Counted from the stretch's first letter, positions 16,344-26,798 are shown. The stretch is DNA of 64,000 bases from an uncultured Duncaniella sp. (GCA_910589485.1 CAJUSW010000012.1:1-64000); one strand, 5' to 3'. Notes: generated by a model not told the origin, from the letters alone. A program made the numbers and translations.

Positions 16344-17777
16344 TCAATCCTTATTTTTCAGATAAGCATCAATCCCGGCTGCCGCGTCACGGCCCGAAGC
16401 GATACACCTCACCACGAGCGATGCGCCCGAGGCTACGTCGCCGGCGGCAAACACCTTGTCGACACTTGTTGCATGAGTGGCAGGATCGGTCCTTACGTTT
16501 CCGCGGGCATCCTTCTCTACCCCGAGGCCATCGATAAGCCCCTGGGCCACAGGATTGGTGAATCCCATGGCGAGAAGCACCAGCTCGGCCTTTATAGCCG
16601 ACACTCGTCCGGTGTGGACATGATTCATCCGGCCCGACTTCTCATCCTTGACCCATTCCACCTCTTCGACCTCAACCTCGCTAACGTTTCCTTTCTCATC
16701 AGGGATGAACCGGCGGGTATCGAGAAGCCACCGGCGATCACACCCCTCCTCGTGACTGCTGGAGGTCTTCAGCACTACAGGCCAGTAGGGCCACGGAGTG
16801 GCGGGATTGTCACCGACAGGCGGTTTCGGCATAATCTCGATCTGAGTGACCGACAACGCACCCTGGCGATGCGCAGTGCCCACACAATCGCTACCGGTAT
16901 CGCCACCGCCGATCACAAGAACATTCTTTCCCTTGGCCGAGATGCGGGCCGACGACGGGATCTTGGCTCCGGCATTGACGCGGTTCTGTTGCTGCAACAG
17001 TTCAAGGGCGAAGTGCACGCCATGGAGATCGCGCCCCTCCACATTGAGGTCGCGTGGCACCTCGGCACCCATTGCGAGGCACACGGCATCATAACCGGCA
17101 AGCAGGTCGGCGACCGAAATATCCTCGCCCACCTTAACGCCACAGCGGAACTCCACCCCCTCGGCTTGCATGAGCGAGATACGACGGTCAATCACACTCT
17201 TATCGAGTTTGAAATCGGGGATACCAAACCGCAACAATCCACCCGGGGCCTCGTTCTTCTCAAACACTGTGACCAAGTGTCCCCGCCGGTTAAGCCGATT
17301 GGCGCAGGCGAGTCCGGCCGGACCGGAACCGATCACAGCCACCCGCTTGCCTGAACGGCGGACAGGAGGCTGAGGGGTCACAATCCCCTCGGCAAAGGCA
17401 CGCTCCACGATGGAGAGCTCGTTCTCGCGAATGGTCACCGCCTCGTGCTGTTTATTGAGGACGCACCCTTTCTCGCACAGAGCCGGACACACGCGCCCGG
17501 TAAACTCGGGGAAGTCGTCGGTCATGGAGAGGAGAGTGTAGGCACCCTCAATGTCGTCGCGATAGAGGCGGTCCTGCCATTCGGGCTGACGGTTGCCAAG
17601 CGGACAACTCCAGTGGCAGAAAGGCACACCGCACTCCATGCACCGCGAGGCCTGCTCGCGACGTTGCGGGGCGTTAAGCCTCATCTCCACCTCGTTATAA
17701 TCGTTCACGCGCTCCTCAAGAGGCCTATAGCCACCCTCACGGCGCGGTATATTAAGGAAAGCTTTAGGATTTCCCAT
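16344..17777 (-). CDS. gltD: Glutamate synthase (NADPH) small subunit
   Basis: The 477-residue small subunit passes electrons from NADPH through FAD and Fe-S clusters to the large subunit for glutamate synthesis. The N-terminal cluster region has CMECGVPFCHWSCPLGN and CPALCEKGC. The FAD site is VAVIGSGPAGLACA, the NADPH site VLVIGGGDTGSDC, and the C-terminal motif VFAAGDVASG. It follows gltB by 14 nt as the last gene of the nitrogen-assimilation operon. Confidence 0.95.
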   Translation of the reverse strand: MGNPKAFLNIPRREGGYRPLEERVNDYNEVEMRLNAPQRREQASRCMECGVPFCHWSCPLGNRQPEWQDRLYRDDIEGAYTLLSMTDDFPEFTGRVCPALCEKGCVLNKQHEAVTIRENELSIVERAFAEGIVTPQPPVRRSGKRVAVIGSGPAGLACANRLNRRGHLVTVFEKNEAPGGLLRFGIPDFKLDKSVIDRRISLMQAEGVEFRCGVKVGEDISVADLLAGYDAVCLAMGAEVPRDLNVEGRDLHGVHFALELLQQQNRVNAGAKIPSSARISAKGKNVLVIGGGDTGSDCVGTAHRQGALSVTQIEIMPKPPVGDNPATPWPYWPVVLKTSSSHEEGCDRRWLLDTRRFIPDEKGNVSEVEVEEVEWVKDEKSGRMNHVHTGRVSAIKAELVLLAMGFTNPVAQGLIDGLGVEKDARGNVRTDPATHATSVDKVFAAGDVASGASLVVRCIASGRDAAAGIDAYLKNKD

Positions 17778-17791
17778 AAGTCATGAATCTT

Positions 17792-20700
17792 TCAATTGTT
17801 AAGTATCCTGGCATCTCGGGCAGCCTCTTTCTCGGCCTCAAGCACCTTCTTATATTCAATAGGTATCACCTTCAGGAACTGGCCCACGTAGGAGTCCCAG
17901 TCGTCAAGCATACGGGCGGCAAGGGGCGAACGCGTGTGCTTGTAGTGGGCTGATATGAGGCGGTGCAGCTCGCGGTTGTCGGCCACATCCTCGATCAGCG
18001 ACAGTTCCACCATCTCCATGTTGCAGAAATAGTCGAAATCGCCTTTAGGATCCCACACGTAGGCAATGCCTCCGCTCATTCCGGCGACGAAATTTCGGCC
18101 TGTGGATCCGAGTACCACGGTACGACCTCCGGTCATATACTCACAACAGTGGTCGCCCACACCTTCCACCACGGCTACTGCGCCTGAATTGCGCACGCAG
18201 AAGCGCTCGCCAACACGGCCGTTGATGTATATCTCGCCCGAAGTGGCTCCATAAAGGAGTGTATTGCCCGCGATGATATTATCCTCGGGCGGATAGGCGG
18301 TACCGGCCGGGGGCACGATGGAGATCTTTCCTCCCGACAGGGCTTTGCCTACATAATCATTGGCATCCCCTTCGAGACGGAATGTTATGCCATGGGCAAG
18401 GAACGCACCGAAACTCTGTCCGGCCGAGCCCTTGAATACGCAACGGATGGTATCGTCGGGCAATCCGGCCTCGCCATATTTCCTGGCCACATGACCCGAG
18501 AGCATGGCTCCAACGGAACGGTCGGTGTTGCATATGGGAAACTCGAGTTCGACAGGCATACCCGATGACAGGGCGGGATAAGAGCGTGAGATGATCTCGC
18601 GGTCGAGCACATGCTCTATCTCATGGTGCTGGACGGTGGTGTTGATTATCGCATTGTTGCCGGCCTCGGCAGGCATGTAAAGGAGACGGCTCAGGTCGAG
18701 GCCGGGAGCCAGACGGCTGCGCATCTCCTCGTTGACCTGAAGCATATCGGTGCGGCCTATCACCTCGTCGAGACTTCTCACGCCGAGCGAGGCCATAGTC
18801 TCACGGATTTCGCGGGCGAGGAAGCGGAAGAAGTTTATCACATATTCCGACCGTCCTATGAAACGCTTGCGCAACTCCTCGTTCTGGGTGGCCACGCCAA
18901 CGGGGCATGTGTTCATATGGCACTTGCGCATCATCACACACCCGAGCACGATGAGCGCGCTTGTGGCGAAGCCATATTCTTCGGCTCCAAGCATCGCCAT
19001 GACAAGGACGTCGCGACCGGTCTTCAACTGTCCGTCGGCCTGCAGCTTCACCTGTCCGCGCAGATTGTTTATCACAAGAGTCTGCTGGGTCTCGGCCAAG
19101 CCTATCTCAACCGGTACGCCAGCATAGCGTATCGAACTGGCCGGAGATGCCCCCGTGCCACCGTCACTACCACTGATAGTGATAAGATCACTCTTGGCCT
19201 TGGCTACACCGGCGGCGATGGTGCCGACACCACTCTCGGAGACGAGCTTCACGCTCACCTTGGCCTCGGGATTGACGTTCTTGAGGTCGAATATAAGTTG
19301 AGCGAGATCCTCGATCGAATAGATATCGTGATGAGGCGGAGGAGAGATGAGCGTGAGCCCCGGGATGGAATGGCGGGTCCTGGCAATGATCTTGTCGACC
19401 TTGAAGCCAGGCAACTGGCCACCTTCGCCGGGCTTGGCTCCCTGGGCTATCTTTATCTGTATCTCATCGGCATTGACCAGATACTCGGCAGTGACTCCGA
19501 ATCGGCCCGATGCCACCTGTTTGATGGCCGAGCGGGCCGATGATCCGTCGGCTCGGGGAGCGAAACGGGCAGCATCCTCCCCACCCTCGCCAGTATTGGA
19601 GCGGGCACCGATGGCGTTCATGGCGATCGCCAAAGCCTCGTGGGCCTCACGGCTGATGGAGCCGAACGACATGGCTCCGGTGACGAAGCGACGCATAATG
19701 GATTCCTCAGGCTCCACCTCGTCGACGGGAATGGGGCTCGCGGGCTTGAATTCCAGGAAATCGCGTATGAATATGGGAGCGGGCTTATTGTCGACAAGCG
19801 AAGTGTATTCCTTGAACTTCTTGTAGGATCCGAGACGTGTGGCAAGCTGAAGTGTGGCGATGGTCTCGGGATTCCAGGCATGCTCCTCACCGTCCTTGCA
19901 GAATGAGTACTGACCGATGAACGGCAACGGATCACCGGCATTGAACTCCTCGCCGAAAGCCTCGGAATGGGCGGTCAATATGTCGCGCGTCATAGCTTCA
20001 AGGCCTATTCCGCCGATCTTGCTCACTGTATCGCCGAAATACTCCCGGCACATCTTTTCCGACAGGCCTATGGCCTCGAACAGCTGTGCACCTTTATAGG
20101 ATGTGAGAGTGGATATACCCATCTTTGACATAACCTTGAGCAATCCCTTGTCAACCGCCTTGATGAAATTACGGCAGGCGGTGTCGAAATCGAGCTGAAT
20201 CTCCTTACGGTTCACCATGTCATCTATCACTGCAAAAGCGAGATAGGGATTGATGGCCGAGGCTCCATAACCCACCAACAGGGCGAAGTGCATCACCTCC
20301 CTTGCATCCGCGGTCTCAATGACCAGAGCGGTCTGCACACGCTTCTTCTTATCGATGAGATGGTGATGCACGGCCGATGTAGCAAGGAGAGCCGGGATAG
20401 GCGCATTGGATGCATCCACGCCACGGTCGGATAGTATCACATAGTTGCACCCCTCATCAACAGCTTTCTCAGCTTCGGCACACAGTCGCTCGAGTCCACG
20501 GGCCATACCGTCGGCCCCATCCTCGACCGGGAATGTCATGGCAAGTTTACGGGTGTTGAACCCCTTGTAACGCAGATTGCACAGCAGGTCGAGCTCGCGG
20601 TTAGAGATAATGGGCCGTTTCAGAAGTACCATCTTGCACAACTCGGGCGAGAGATCCATGAGCGAGAGTTTCACGGCGCCGATATAGCTGTCGAGGCTCA

Positions 20701-22291
20701 TCACCAGTTCCTCGCGCAGAGGATCGATGGGAGGATTGGTCACCTGGGCAAAGTGCTGGCGGAAGTAGTTGTACATGAGCTGAGGTTGCTCCGAAAGTAC
20801 GGCTATAGGAGTGTCCTTGCCCATTGAGTTCACCGGTTCCTTGGCATCGGTGACCATGGGAGTCATTATCTTCTCCACCTCCTCGCGGTTGTAGAAGAAT
20901 GTATGGAGCAAGCGCTTGTAATCGTCCACCGAATTGCGTACCTTTCGTCCCGAAGTGATTGAGTCGAGGCTGATGCGGTTGCGTCCGAGCCAGTCACGGT
21001 AAGGGAACTTCGAGGCGAGCGAGGCTTTCAGTTCTTCGTCATGATAGATCTTTCCCTCCTGCATGTCCACCATCATCATCTTGCCGGGACGCAAGCGCCC
21101 CTTCTCCCTGATTTCGGATGCTTCAAACGGCAACACTCCGGTCTCGGAGGCCAGCACCACGGTATCGTTGTTGGTGATGAGGTATCGGGCCGGACGCAGG
21201 CCGTTACGGTCGAGCATACCTCCGGCGTAACGTCCGTCGCTGAACAGCAGTGCAGCCGGACCGTCCCAAGCCTCCATCAATATGGAATGATATTCATAGA
21301 ACGCCTTGAGTTCGGGCGAGATAGGATTCTTGTCGTTGAACGATTCGGGCACCAGCATGGCCAAAGCGTGGGGCAGACTCATTCCGGCCATCACGAAGTA
21401 TTCGAGAACATTATCGAGCGAAGCTGAGTCGCTCATACCGGGCTGTACTATCGGAGTCATGTCACGCCCCTCGAAGGGGATAGGCTTCAGCACGGCCTCA
21501 CGGGCCTTCATCCACAGACGGTTGCCCTGGATAGTGTTGATCTCGCCATTGTGGCCCAACATGCGGAACGGTTGCGCGAGCGACCAGGTGGGGAACGTGT
21601 TGGTCGAGAATCGAGAATGTACAAGCGCCATAGCCGTGGTGAAACGGGGATTCATCAGGTCGGGATAATAGTATCTCAACTGCAGGCTCGACAGCATACC
21701 CTTGTACACGATGATGCGCGAGGACAATGATACTATATAGAAATCCTCCTTCCCGGGGATGTCGGATGCCGAGATCTTCTTCTCCACAGCTTTGCGGAGC
21801 ATATAGAGCCTTATCTCAATGGGATCGTTGGTCTCCTCATCGGATACGAATATCTGTTTTATCACCGGTTCGGCCGACCGGGCCACCGATCCGAGCTGCT
21901 CGTTATTGGTGGGGACATCGCGCACGGCCATGAGCTTGAGCCCGAGCTGGAGAGCCTCGCGTTCGATAATGTCGAGCATCATCAGGCGCGACTCCTCATC
22001 GTGGGGCATGAACACCAGTCCGGTTCCATAACGCCCTTTCTCGGGCACAGGAATACCCTGCAGGAGAATGAATTCGTGAGGCACCTGCACCATTATTCCG
22101 GCACCGTCGCCGGTCTTCGGATCGGCACCCTCTGCTCCACGGTGCACCATGTGTTCAAGCACCTGGAGACCCTGCTCCACAAGCCTGTGGCTCTTGATGC
22201 CTTTTACATTCACAAGCAGACCTACACCACAGGCATCGTGCTCGTAGCGGGAATCATACAGTCCCTGGGCCTGTATCTGGGTTGATTGCAT
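17792..22291 (-). CDS. gltB: Glutamate synthase large subunit
   Basis: This 1499-residue enzyme makes two glutamates from glutamine and 2-oxoglutarate. A short propeptide of about 20 residues precedes the nucleophile Cys in HDACGVGLLV, the class II glutaminase start. The FMN/Fe-S synthase domain shows GEGGEDAARF, KPGEGGQLPG, SGSDGGTGASP and the cluster cysteines in CVMMRKCHMNTCPVG. The C-terminal GXGXG beta-helix domain (GGRTVVLGSTGRNFVAGMSGG) is complete. It lies between amt and gltD. Confidence 0.97.
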   Translation of the reverse strand: MQSTQIQAQGLYDSRYEHDACGVGLLVNVKGIKSHRLVEQGLQVLEHMVHRGAEGADPKTGDGAGIMVQVPHEFILLQGIPVPEKGRYGTGLVFMPHDEESRLMMLDIIEREALQLGLKLMAVRDVPTNNEQLGSVARSAEPVIKQIFVSDEETNDPIEIRLYMLRKAVEKKISASDIPGKEDFYIVSLSSRIIVYKGMLSSLQLRYYYPDLMNPRFTTAMALVHSRFSTNTFPTWSLAQPFRMLGHNGEINTIQGNRLWMKAREAVLKPIPFEGRDMTPIVQPGMSDSASLDNVLEYFVMAGMSLPHALAMLVPESFNDKNPISPELKAFYEYHSILMEAWDGPAALLFSDGRYAGGMLDRNGLRPARYLITNNDTVVLASETGVLPFEASEIREKGRLRPGKMMMVDMQEGKIYHDEELKASLASKFPYRDWLGRNRISLDSITSGRKVRNSVDDYKRLLHTFFYNREEVEKIMTPMVTDAKEPVNSMGKDTPIAVLSEQPQLMYNYFRQHFAQVTNPPIDPLREELVMSLDSYIGAVKLSLMDLSPELCKMVLLKRPIISNRELDLLCNLRYKGFNTRKLAMTFPVEDGADGMARGLERLCAEAEKAVDEGCNYVILSDRGVDASNAPIPALLATSAVHHHLIDKKKRVQTALVIETADAREVMHFALLVGYGASAINPYLAFAVIDDMVNRKEIQLDFDTACRNFIKAVDKGLLKVMSKMGISTLTSYKGAQLFEAIGLSEKMCREYFGDTVSKIGGIGLEAMTRDILTAHSEAFGEEFNAGDPLPFIGQYSFCKDGEEHAWNPETIATLQLATRLGSYKKFKEYTSLVDNKPAPIFIRDFLEFKPASPIPVDEVEPEESIMRRFVTGAMSFGSISREAHEALAIAMNAIGARSNTGEGGEDAARFAPRADGSSARSAIKQVASGRFGVTAEYLVNADEIQIKIAQGAKPGEGGQLPGFKVDKIIARTRHSIPGLTLISPPPHHDIYSIEDLAQLIFDLKNVNPEAKVSVKLVSESGVGTIAAGVAKAKSDLITISGSDGGTGASPASSIRYAGVPVEIGLAETQQTLVINNLRGQVKLQADGQLKTGRDVLVMAMLGAEEYGFATSALIVLGCVMMRKCHMNTCPVGVATQNEELRKRFIGRSEYVINFFRFLAREIRETMASLGVRSLDEVIGRTDMLQVNEEMRSRLAPGLDLSRLLYMPAEAGNNAIINTTVQHHEIEHVLDREIISRSYPALSSGMPVELEFPICNTDRSVGAMLSGHVARKYGEAGLPDDTIRCVFKGSAGQSFGAFLAHGITFRLEGDANDYVGKALSGGKISIVPPAGTAYPPEDNIIAGNTLLYGATSGEIYINGRVGERFCVRNSGAVAVVEGVGDHCCEYMTGGRTVVLGSTGRNFVAGMSGGIAYVWDPKGDFDYFCNMEMVELSLIEDVADNRELHRLISAHYKHTRSPLAARMLDDWDSYVGQFLKVIPIEYKKVLEAEKEAARDARILNN

Positions 22292-22327
22292 ATATAATAA
22301 TGAATTAAATGTGTAATTACTGAAGCT

Positions 22328-23752
22328 TCAGCTCTCTTCCATTCCGCGGAGCCATTCCGAATCCGTGGGCAGTTCCATCGATGCCCCGGTCTCGTATTCC
22401 TCGCCATGCTGTGAAGCATCCAGGCCAACTTTCTCATTCCAGCCGCTCACACGCATGGGGATCATCTTGTCAGTGAGCCAATAGAGTCCGTAGCTCACTG
22501 AAAAGGTGTACACGAACACTCCGGCAAGCACTATCATATGGTTCAGGAAAAACTCTCCGCGCGATATCATATCGGGGTCGGAGGCGGCAAAATAATCGTA
22601 AGCGAATATGCCTGTGAGCACCGTGCCAATGATACCTCCGAGTCCATGGGTGGGGAATACATCGAGTGCATCATCAAGCACTCGTGAATAGCTTTTCCAC
22701 GACACTGCCATATTGCAGCACACTGTGATGAAGAACGCTATGAAGATACTCTGCCCGGTGGTAACCCATCCGGCACACGGAGTTATGGCCACCAATCCCA
22801 CCACGGCACCGATGGCCGCTCCCATGGCCGAAGGCTTACGTCCACGCAGGGCGTCGAGCGTGATCCATCCCACCATCGCAACAGCGGCAGCGGTGTTGGT
22901 GTTTAGAAATGCCGAGATGGCTATGCCATCGGCGGCGAGCGAAGATCCGCCGTTGAAGCCAAACCATCCGAGCCACAGCAATGCGGCTCCGAGTAGCACG
23001 AAGGGGACATTGGCCGGCTTATTGTCAGAACGCGACTCACGCCGACGCCCCAGGAACATGGCTCCGGCAAGGGCCGCTATGCCCGACGCCGCATGCACCA
23101 CGATTCCTCCCGCATAATCATGCACGTGCATCATTCCAAACAATCCCTCTGGGTGCCATGTGCAGTGAGCCAACGGACAATAGACCACAACAGTCCACAG
23201 AATCATGAACAGAAGATAGCCGGCAAAGTGCACCCTCTCGGCAAACGCTCCGGTGATCAGCGATGGCGTTATGATAGCAAATTTCATCTGAAACAGCGCA
23301 AACAGTGCAAGCGGGATAGTAGTGGTGACCAACCCGATCTGGGACATTTCCGATGATGGATCGGTGACATTTCTCACTCCCACATTCCTCATCATGAAGA
23401 AATCGGTGGGATTTCCTATGACATGGGCGATATCATCGCCGAACGCAAGTCCGAAACCGAATATTACCCAAATCACGCTCACGAATCCCATCACAATGAA
23501 GCTCTGCAACATGGTGGAGATCACATTCTTTTTCCTCACCATTCCCCCGTAGAAGAATGAGAGACCCGGAGTCATCATAAGCACGAATATCGTAGCCGTG
23601 ATCATCCATGCCACATTGGCCCACAGATGATTGCCCGGCAGATCATACTGTCCGTCCTGACTCTCAATCCTGAGCCCTACCGCGCTCATTGCCACAAGGC
23701 TCACCAATACTATGAGCCATCCGAGGTTGAGCTTCTTACCTAATAATTTCAT
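22328..23752 (-). CDS. amt: Ammonium transporter (Amt family)
   Basis: The 474-residue membrane protein has the Amt signatures FFYGGMVRKKN, DYAGGIVVHAASG with the first pore His, and FPTHGLGGIIG with the second. It has an additional N-terminal hydrophobic segment that may be a signal peptide. The C-terminus ends in a soluble tail with no PII domain. No glnK (PII) gene is next to it, unlike many amt loci. It is the promoter-proximal gene of amt-gltB-gltD, coupling ammonium uptake to assimilation. Confidence 0.94.
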   Translation of the reverse strand: MKLLGKKLNLGWLIVLVSLVAMSAVGLRIESQDGQYDLPGNHLWANVAWMITATIFVLMMTPGLSFFYGGMVRKKNVISTMLQSFIVMGFVSVIWVIFGFGLAFGDDIAHVIGNPTDFFMMRNVGVRNVTDPSSEMSQIGLVTTTIPLALFALFQMKFAIITPSLITGAFAERVHFAGYLLFMILWTVVVYCPLAHCTWHPEGLFGMMHVHDYAGGIVVHAASGIAALAGAMFLGRRRESRSDNKPANVPFVLLGAALLWLGWFGFNGGSSLAADGIAISAFLNTNTAAAVAMVGWITLDALRGRKPSAMGAAIGAVVGLVAITPCAGWVTTGQSIFIAFFITVCCNMAVSWKSYSRVLDDALDVFPTHGLGGIIGTVLTGIFAYDYFAASDPDMISRGEFFLNHMIVLAGVFVYTFSVSYGLYWLTDKMIPMRVSGWNEKVGLDASQHGEEYETGASMELPTDSEWLRGMEES

Positions 23753-23840
23753 GTTGATAGAGTGATAAATGTGTTAATACCTAATTAAAATTGTACCTGA
23801 AACGTTATTGATAAATCTCTAAAATCAACTTTACTTCAGC

Positions 23841-23888
23841 ACAAATGTAGAAATTTGCAATTAAACTCGCAAGAATAATTGCAAATTT
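23841..23888 (-). promoter_or_regulatory. Promoter of amt-gltBD with a perfect inverted-repeat operator
   Basis: On the minus strand the -7 box TACATTTG (23841-23848) and -33 CTTG (23869-23872) are 20 nt apart. A perfect 13-bp inverted repeat, GAAATTTGCAATT (23849-23861) and its complement (23876-23888), brackets the -33 box, and one arm touches the -7 box. The rest of 23753-24085 holds an 80-nt leader and a plain AT-rich stretch with no gene. A dimeric regulator binding here would control nitrogen assimilation. Confidence 0.65.
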
Positions 23889-24085
23889 CTTTCAATAAAA
23901 TTAAAAATGTAGATATTTTTCACCACATCACTCCGATATGCGCTTCACCCGCCACCCGTCCCGTTTCCATTAATCAGCTATATGACAGACCGATGCCCCA
24001 CACGGAACAAAATCCCGTGTGAGGCATCATGTGATATGCTTAATTCAAGGATGTTTGGATTCAACCCAAACAACCCTCTTAGAAC

Positions 24086-26155
24086 TTAGCTCCAGTTCTT
24101 GGCTATCGCCTTTTTCAGTTTTGAAGGAGTCAGCGATTCAGGATACTCCGTAAAATTCAGCCTCAATGCGCATCCATCCTTGTAACGGCTACAACCATAG
24201 GCAGTACGCCCCTTGAGTATATGCCCCTGACGGCATTGTGGGCACTCCACCTGCTCAAACTTCGTGACACGCGGGGCACGTGGCTTGGTAGGCTTCGGAG
24301 CGCCATCCTTTCCGCTATCGGTCTTGGATCCGCCATTGCCTCCACGGCCTTTTTCATCGGTCACTCCGGTGTTGATCTTGCTATTGGAGTTATCGCTGAG
24401 CACATTGATCACGATATCATTCATCAGCACCTTGAGTTCGTCAATGAACTGGGCCGCAGAATAGTCACCGCGCTCTATGCGCCTCAACTTATTCTCCCAT
24501 AGTCCGGTAAGTTTGGCACTCTTGAGCAACTCCTCCTTTATAGTATTTATCAGGTCGATACCGGCCTGTGTAGCCATGATAGACTTACGGGTACGTGAGA
24601 TGTAGCGCCGTTTGAACAGAGTCTCAATGATCGAAGCGCGTGTGGAGGGTCGTCCTATACCATTCTCCTTCATTGCATCGCGCAACTCCTCATCGTCCAC
24701 AGTCTTTCCTGCCGACTCCATCGCCCTCAGCAACGTACCCTCGGTGTAATACTTCGGTGGCTGAGTCGTCTTCTTGACCAACGATGGCTCCTGTGGTCCC
24801 GACTCTCCCACCGTGAATTCCGGCAATATCTTATTATCGGAGTCCTGGGCCTCATCAGCAGCAGGGGAATTCCCCTCGTACACCTTGCGCCATCCCGGGG
24901 AAGTGATCACCTTTCCGGTAGCCTTGAATCCCTGGCCATCGACATCGCCGAGCACTGTTGTGGACATAAACTGGCAGTCGGGATAGAACACCGCGATGAA
25001 ACGCTGGGCTATAATATGGTAGAGCTTCCTCTCATCTCCCATCAGCACTGTGGGCGACTGCCCCGTAGGGATGATGGCATGGTGGTCGGTGACCTTGGAG
25101 TTGTCAAACACCTTTTTGCTCTTGGCAATCTTCCCCTCAAGCAACGGAGCGGTGAGAGGCGCATATGGAGTCATCTGCCTGAGTATGCCCGGCACCTTGG
25201 GATGGATATCCTCGCTGAGATAGGTAGTGTCGACACGCGGATAGGTGGTGACCTTCTTCTCGTACAGACTCTGTATGAGCCTGAGAGTCTGATCGGCCGT
25301 CCAGCCCCATTTCTTGTTGGCCTCCACCTGAAGCGAGGTGAGGTCAAAGAGTCTCGGAGCCGATTCCCTGCCCTGCTTCTGCTGGACATCCTTGATGGTC
25401 ATATCCTTCCCCTTGAGTTTTTCAAGCGAAGCCTCGGCCTCTTCAAACGAGTTGAACCGCCCCGATGTGGCATTGAATGTCACGTCGCGATAGGTCGACT
25501 TAAGCTCCCAGAAATCCTCGGGCTTGAACCGCTCGATCTCGAAATGCCGTTGCACTATCAGAGCCAACGTGGGGGTCTGCACGCGCCCTATCGACAGGAC
25601 ATTTCCCGGTGAGGAATACTTAAGCGAATACAGGCGTGTGCCGTTCATGCCCAGGATCCAGTCACCTATGGCACGCGACAATCCGGCATAATACAGGTTG
25701 TCAAACTTGGACTCAGGTTCCAGCCGGGCAAATCCCTCCCTGATGGCATCGTCGGTCAGCGACGATATCCACAGACGGCTCACCGGACATTTCACGCCGG
25801 CCTTCTGCATCACCCACCGCTGTATCAACTCACCCTCCTGGCCCGCATCACCACAGTTGATGATCTCCTGGGCCTGGGAAGCGAGAGTCTCTATCACATG
25901 AAACTGACGTTCATATGACTGCTCGGGGATAAGTTTTATACCAAACTTTGCCGGTATCATGGGCAACACGCCCAGCGACCACCGTTTCCACCCCTCATAG
26001 TAATCGTGGGGTTCCTTAAGCTGGCACAGATGGCCGAATGTCCATGTGACACAATAGTCACCGCCGGAATAATATCCGTCGTGACGCTCATCCGCGCCAA
26101 GGATCTTGGCTATATCCTTGGCGACGCTCGGTTTCTCCGTTATGCAGAGTTTCAA
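24086..26155 (-). CDS. topB: DNA topoisomerase III (type IA)
   Basis: The 689-residue enzyme relaxes and decatenates DNA by single-strand passage. The toprim domain starts MKLCITEKPSVAKDIA and has CGDAGQEGEL (101-110). The active-site Tyr305 lies in TTYPRVDTTYLS. A C-terminal zinc-ribbon-like segment has CPQCRQGH and later CSRYKDGC. The start is a TTG directly after the TAA stop of the upstream gene; no earlier in-frame start exists. It is probably co-transcribed with the small exported protein gene. Confidence 0.95.
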   Translation of the reverse strand: MKLCITEKPSVAKDIAKILGADERHDGYYSGGDYCVTWTFGHLCQLKEPHDYYEGWKRWSLGVLPMIPAKFGIKLIPEQSYERQFHVIETLASQAQEIINCGDAGQEGELIQRWVMQKAGVKCPVSRLWISSLTDDAIREGFARLEPESKFDNLYYAGLSRAIGDWILGMNGTRLYSLKYSSPGNVLSIGRVQTPTLALIVQRHFEIERFKPEDFWELKSTYRDVTFNATSGRFNSFEEAEASLEKLKGKDMTIKDVQQKQGRESAPRLFDLTSLQVEANKKWGWTADQTLRLIQSLYEKKVTTYPRVDTTYLSEDIHPKVPGILRQMTPYAPLTAPLLEGKIAKSKKVFDNSKVTDHHAIIPTGQSPTVLMGDERKLYHIIAQRFIAVFYPDCQFMSTTVLGDVDGQGFKATGKVITSPGWRKVYEGNSPAADEAQDSDNKILPEFTVGESGPQEPSLVKKTTQPPKYYTEGTLLRAMESAGKTVDDEELRDAMKENGIGRPSTRASIIETLFKRRYISRTRKSIMATQAGIDLINTIKEELLKSAKLTGLWENKLRRIERGDYSAAQFIDELKVLMNDIVINVLSDNSNSKINTGVTDEKGRGGNGGSKTDSGKDGAPKPTKPRAPRVTKFEQVECPQCRQGHILKGRTAYGCSRYKDGCALRLNFTEYPESLTPSKLKKAIAKNWS

Positions 26156-26566
26156 TTATTTACGTGTTATCTTAGTTACTGAGGCACCTCGTGGAGTGGA
26201 GAGGTTCAGGCGCGCGAATTTGAAATCCTTCATTGCGGGGAAATCAATCTCTATCATAATGTTCCCGTCATCTTCCCATTGGAAATAGCGCTTGAAATCC
26301 ACCCCGTCGATATCATTGCCTTCATATACGTTACCGCCGGTCTCCAGCTTGGCCGAATCGACACGGTTGGACGTATGGGGCACCCCTGAGAACTTGCAGT
26401 ACACACGGGTGAGATCGTTGCGGAAGTCCACGCTGTCAACCTTGACGGCGAGAGTGGCGTCAGGGGTCGAGGAATACTTTCTCACCACCTTGGCACCCAA
26501 AGGCATAGCCATCATTGAGGCGATGAATACTGAGAGAATAACGCGTGATGAATTAGAGAGTGACAT
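26156..26566 (-). CDS. Small exported protein of unknown function
   Basis: I do not recognise this 136-residue protein. ATG 26566 is chosen because it gives a clear signal peptide (SSRVILSVFIASMMAMPLGA) and because the frame upstream runs through the promoter at 26590-26597. The mature part is rich in beta-strand patterns, has no cysteine motif beyond one Cys, and ends in basic residues. Its stop codon directly abuts the TTG of topB. Confidence 0.6.
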   Translation of the reverse strand: MSLSNSSRVILSVFIASMMAMPLGAKVVRKYSSTPDATLAVKVDSVDFRNDLTRVYCKFSGVPHTSNRVDSAKLETGGNVYEGNDIDGVDFKRYFQWEDDGNIMIEIDFPAMKDFKFARLNLSTPRGASVTKITRK

Positions 26567-26589
26567 CCGAATAAAAGTTGAATAGTTTG

Positions 26590-26597
26590 CAAAATTA
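26590..26597 (-). promoter_or_regulatory. Promoter -7 box of the small exported protein-topB operon
   Basis: TAATTTTG on the minus strand, 24 nt before ATG 26566, supports that start codon. Confidence 0.5.
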
Positions 26598-26790
26598 ACG
26601 AAAAAAAATGACACTGCCATCCCGCCCGCGGGATAAAAACGCTCATCGGCACCGGCGATGGCAACATCATATATATAACACCCGGGCGGTAGTCTTTTGT
26701 TTTCCAGCCCACTTGAATTAGCTTGACAAATCCGTTAGGAACAACCTAAAATTTCAGCCTCTACTATTTTCATATTGCGGTAATTATTTT

Positions 26791-26798
26791 TAACTTTG
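26791..26798 (+). promoter_or_regulatory. Promoter -7 box of the DUF6377 regulator, nearly leaderless
   Basis: TAACTTTG ends 8 nt before ATG 26807, so the mRNA would carry a leader of only a few nucleotides. A GTG at 26798 lies inside the box and is not a plausible start. Confidence 0.55.
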
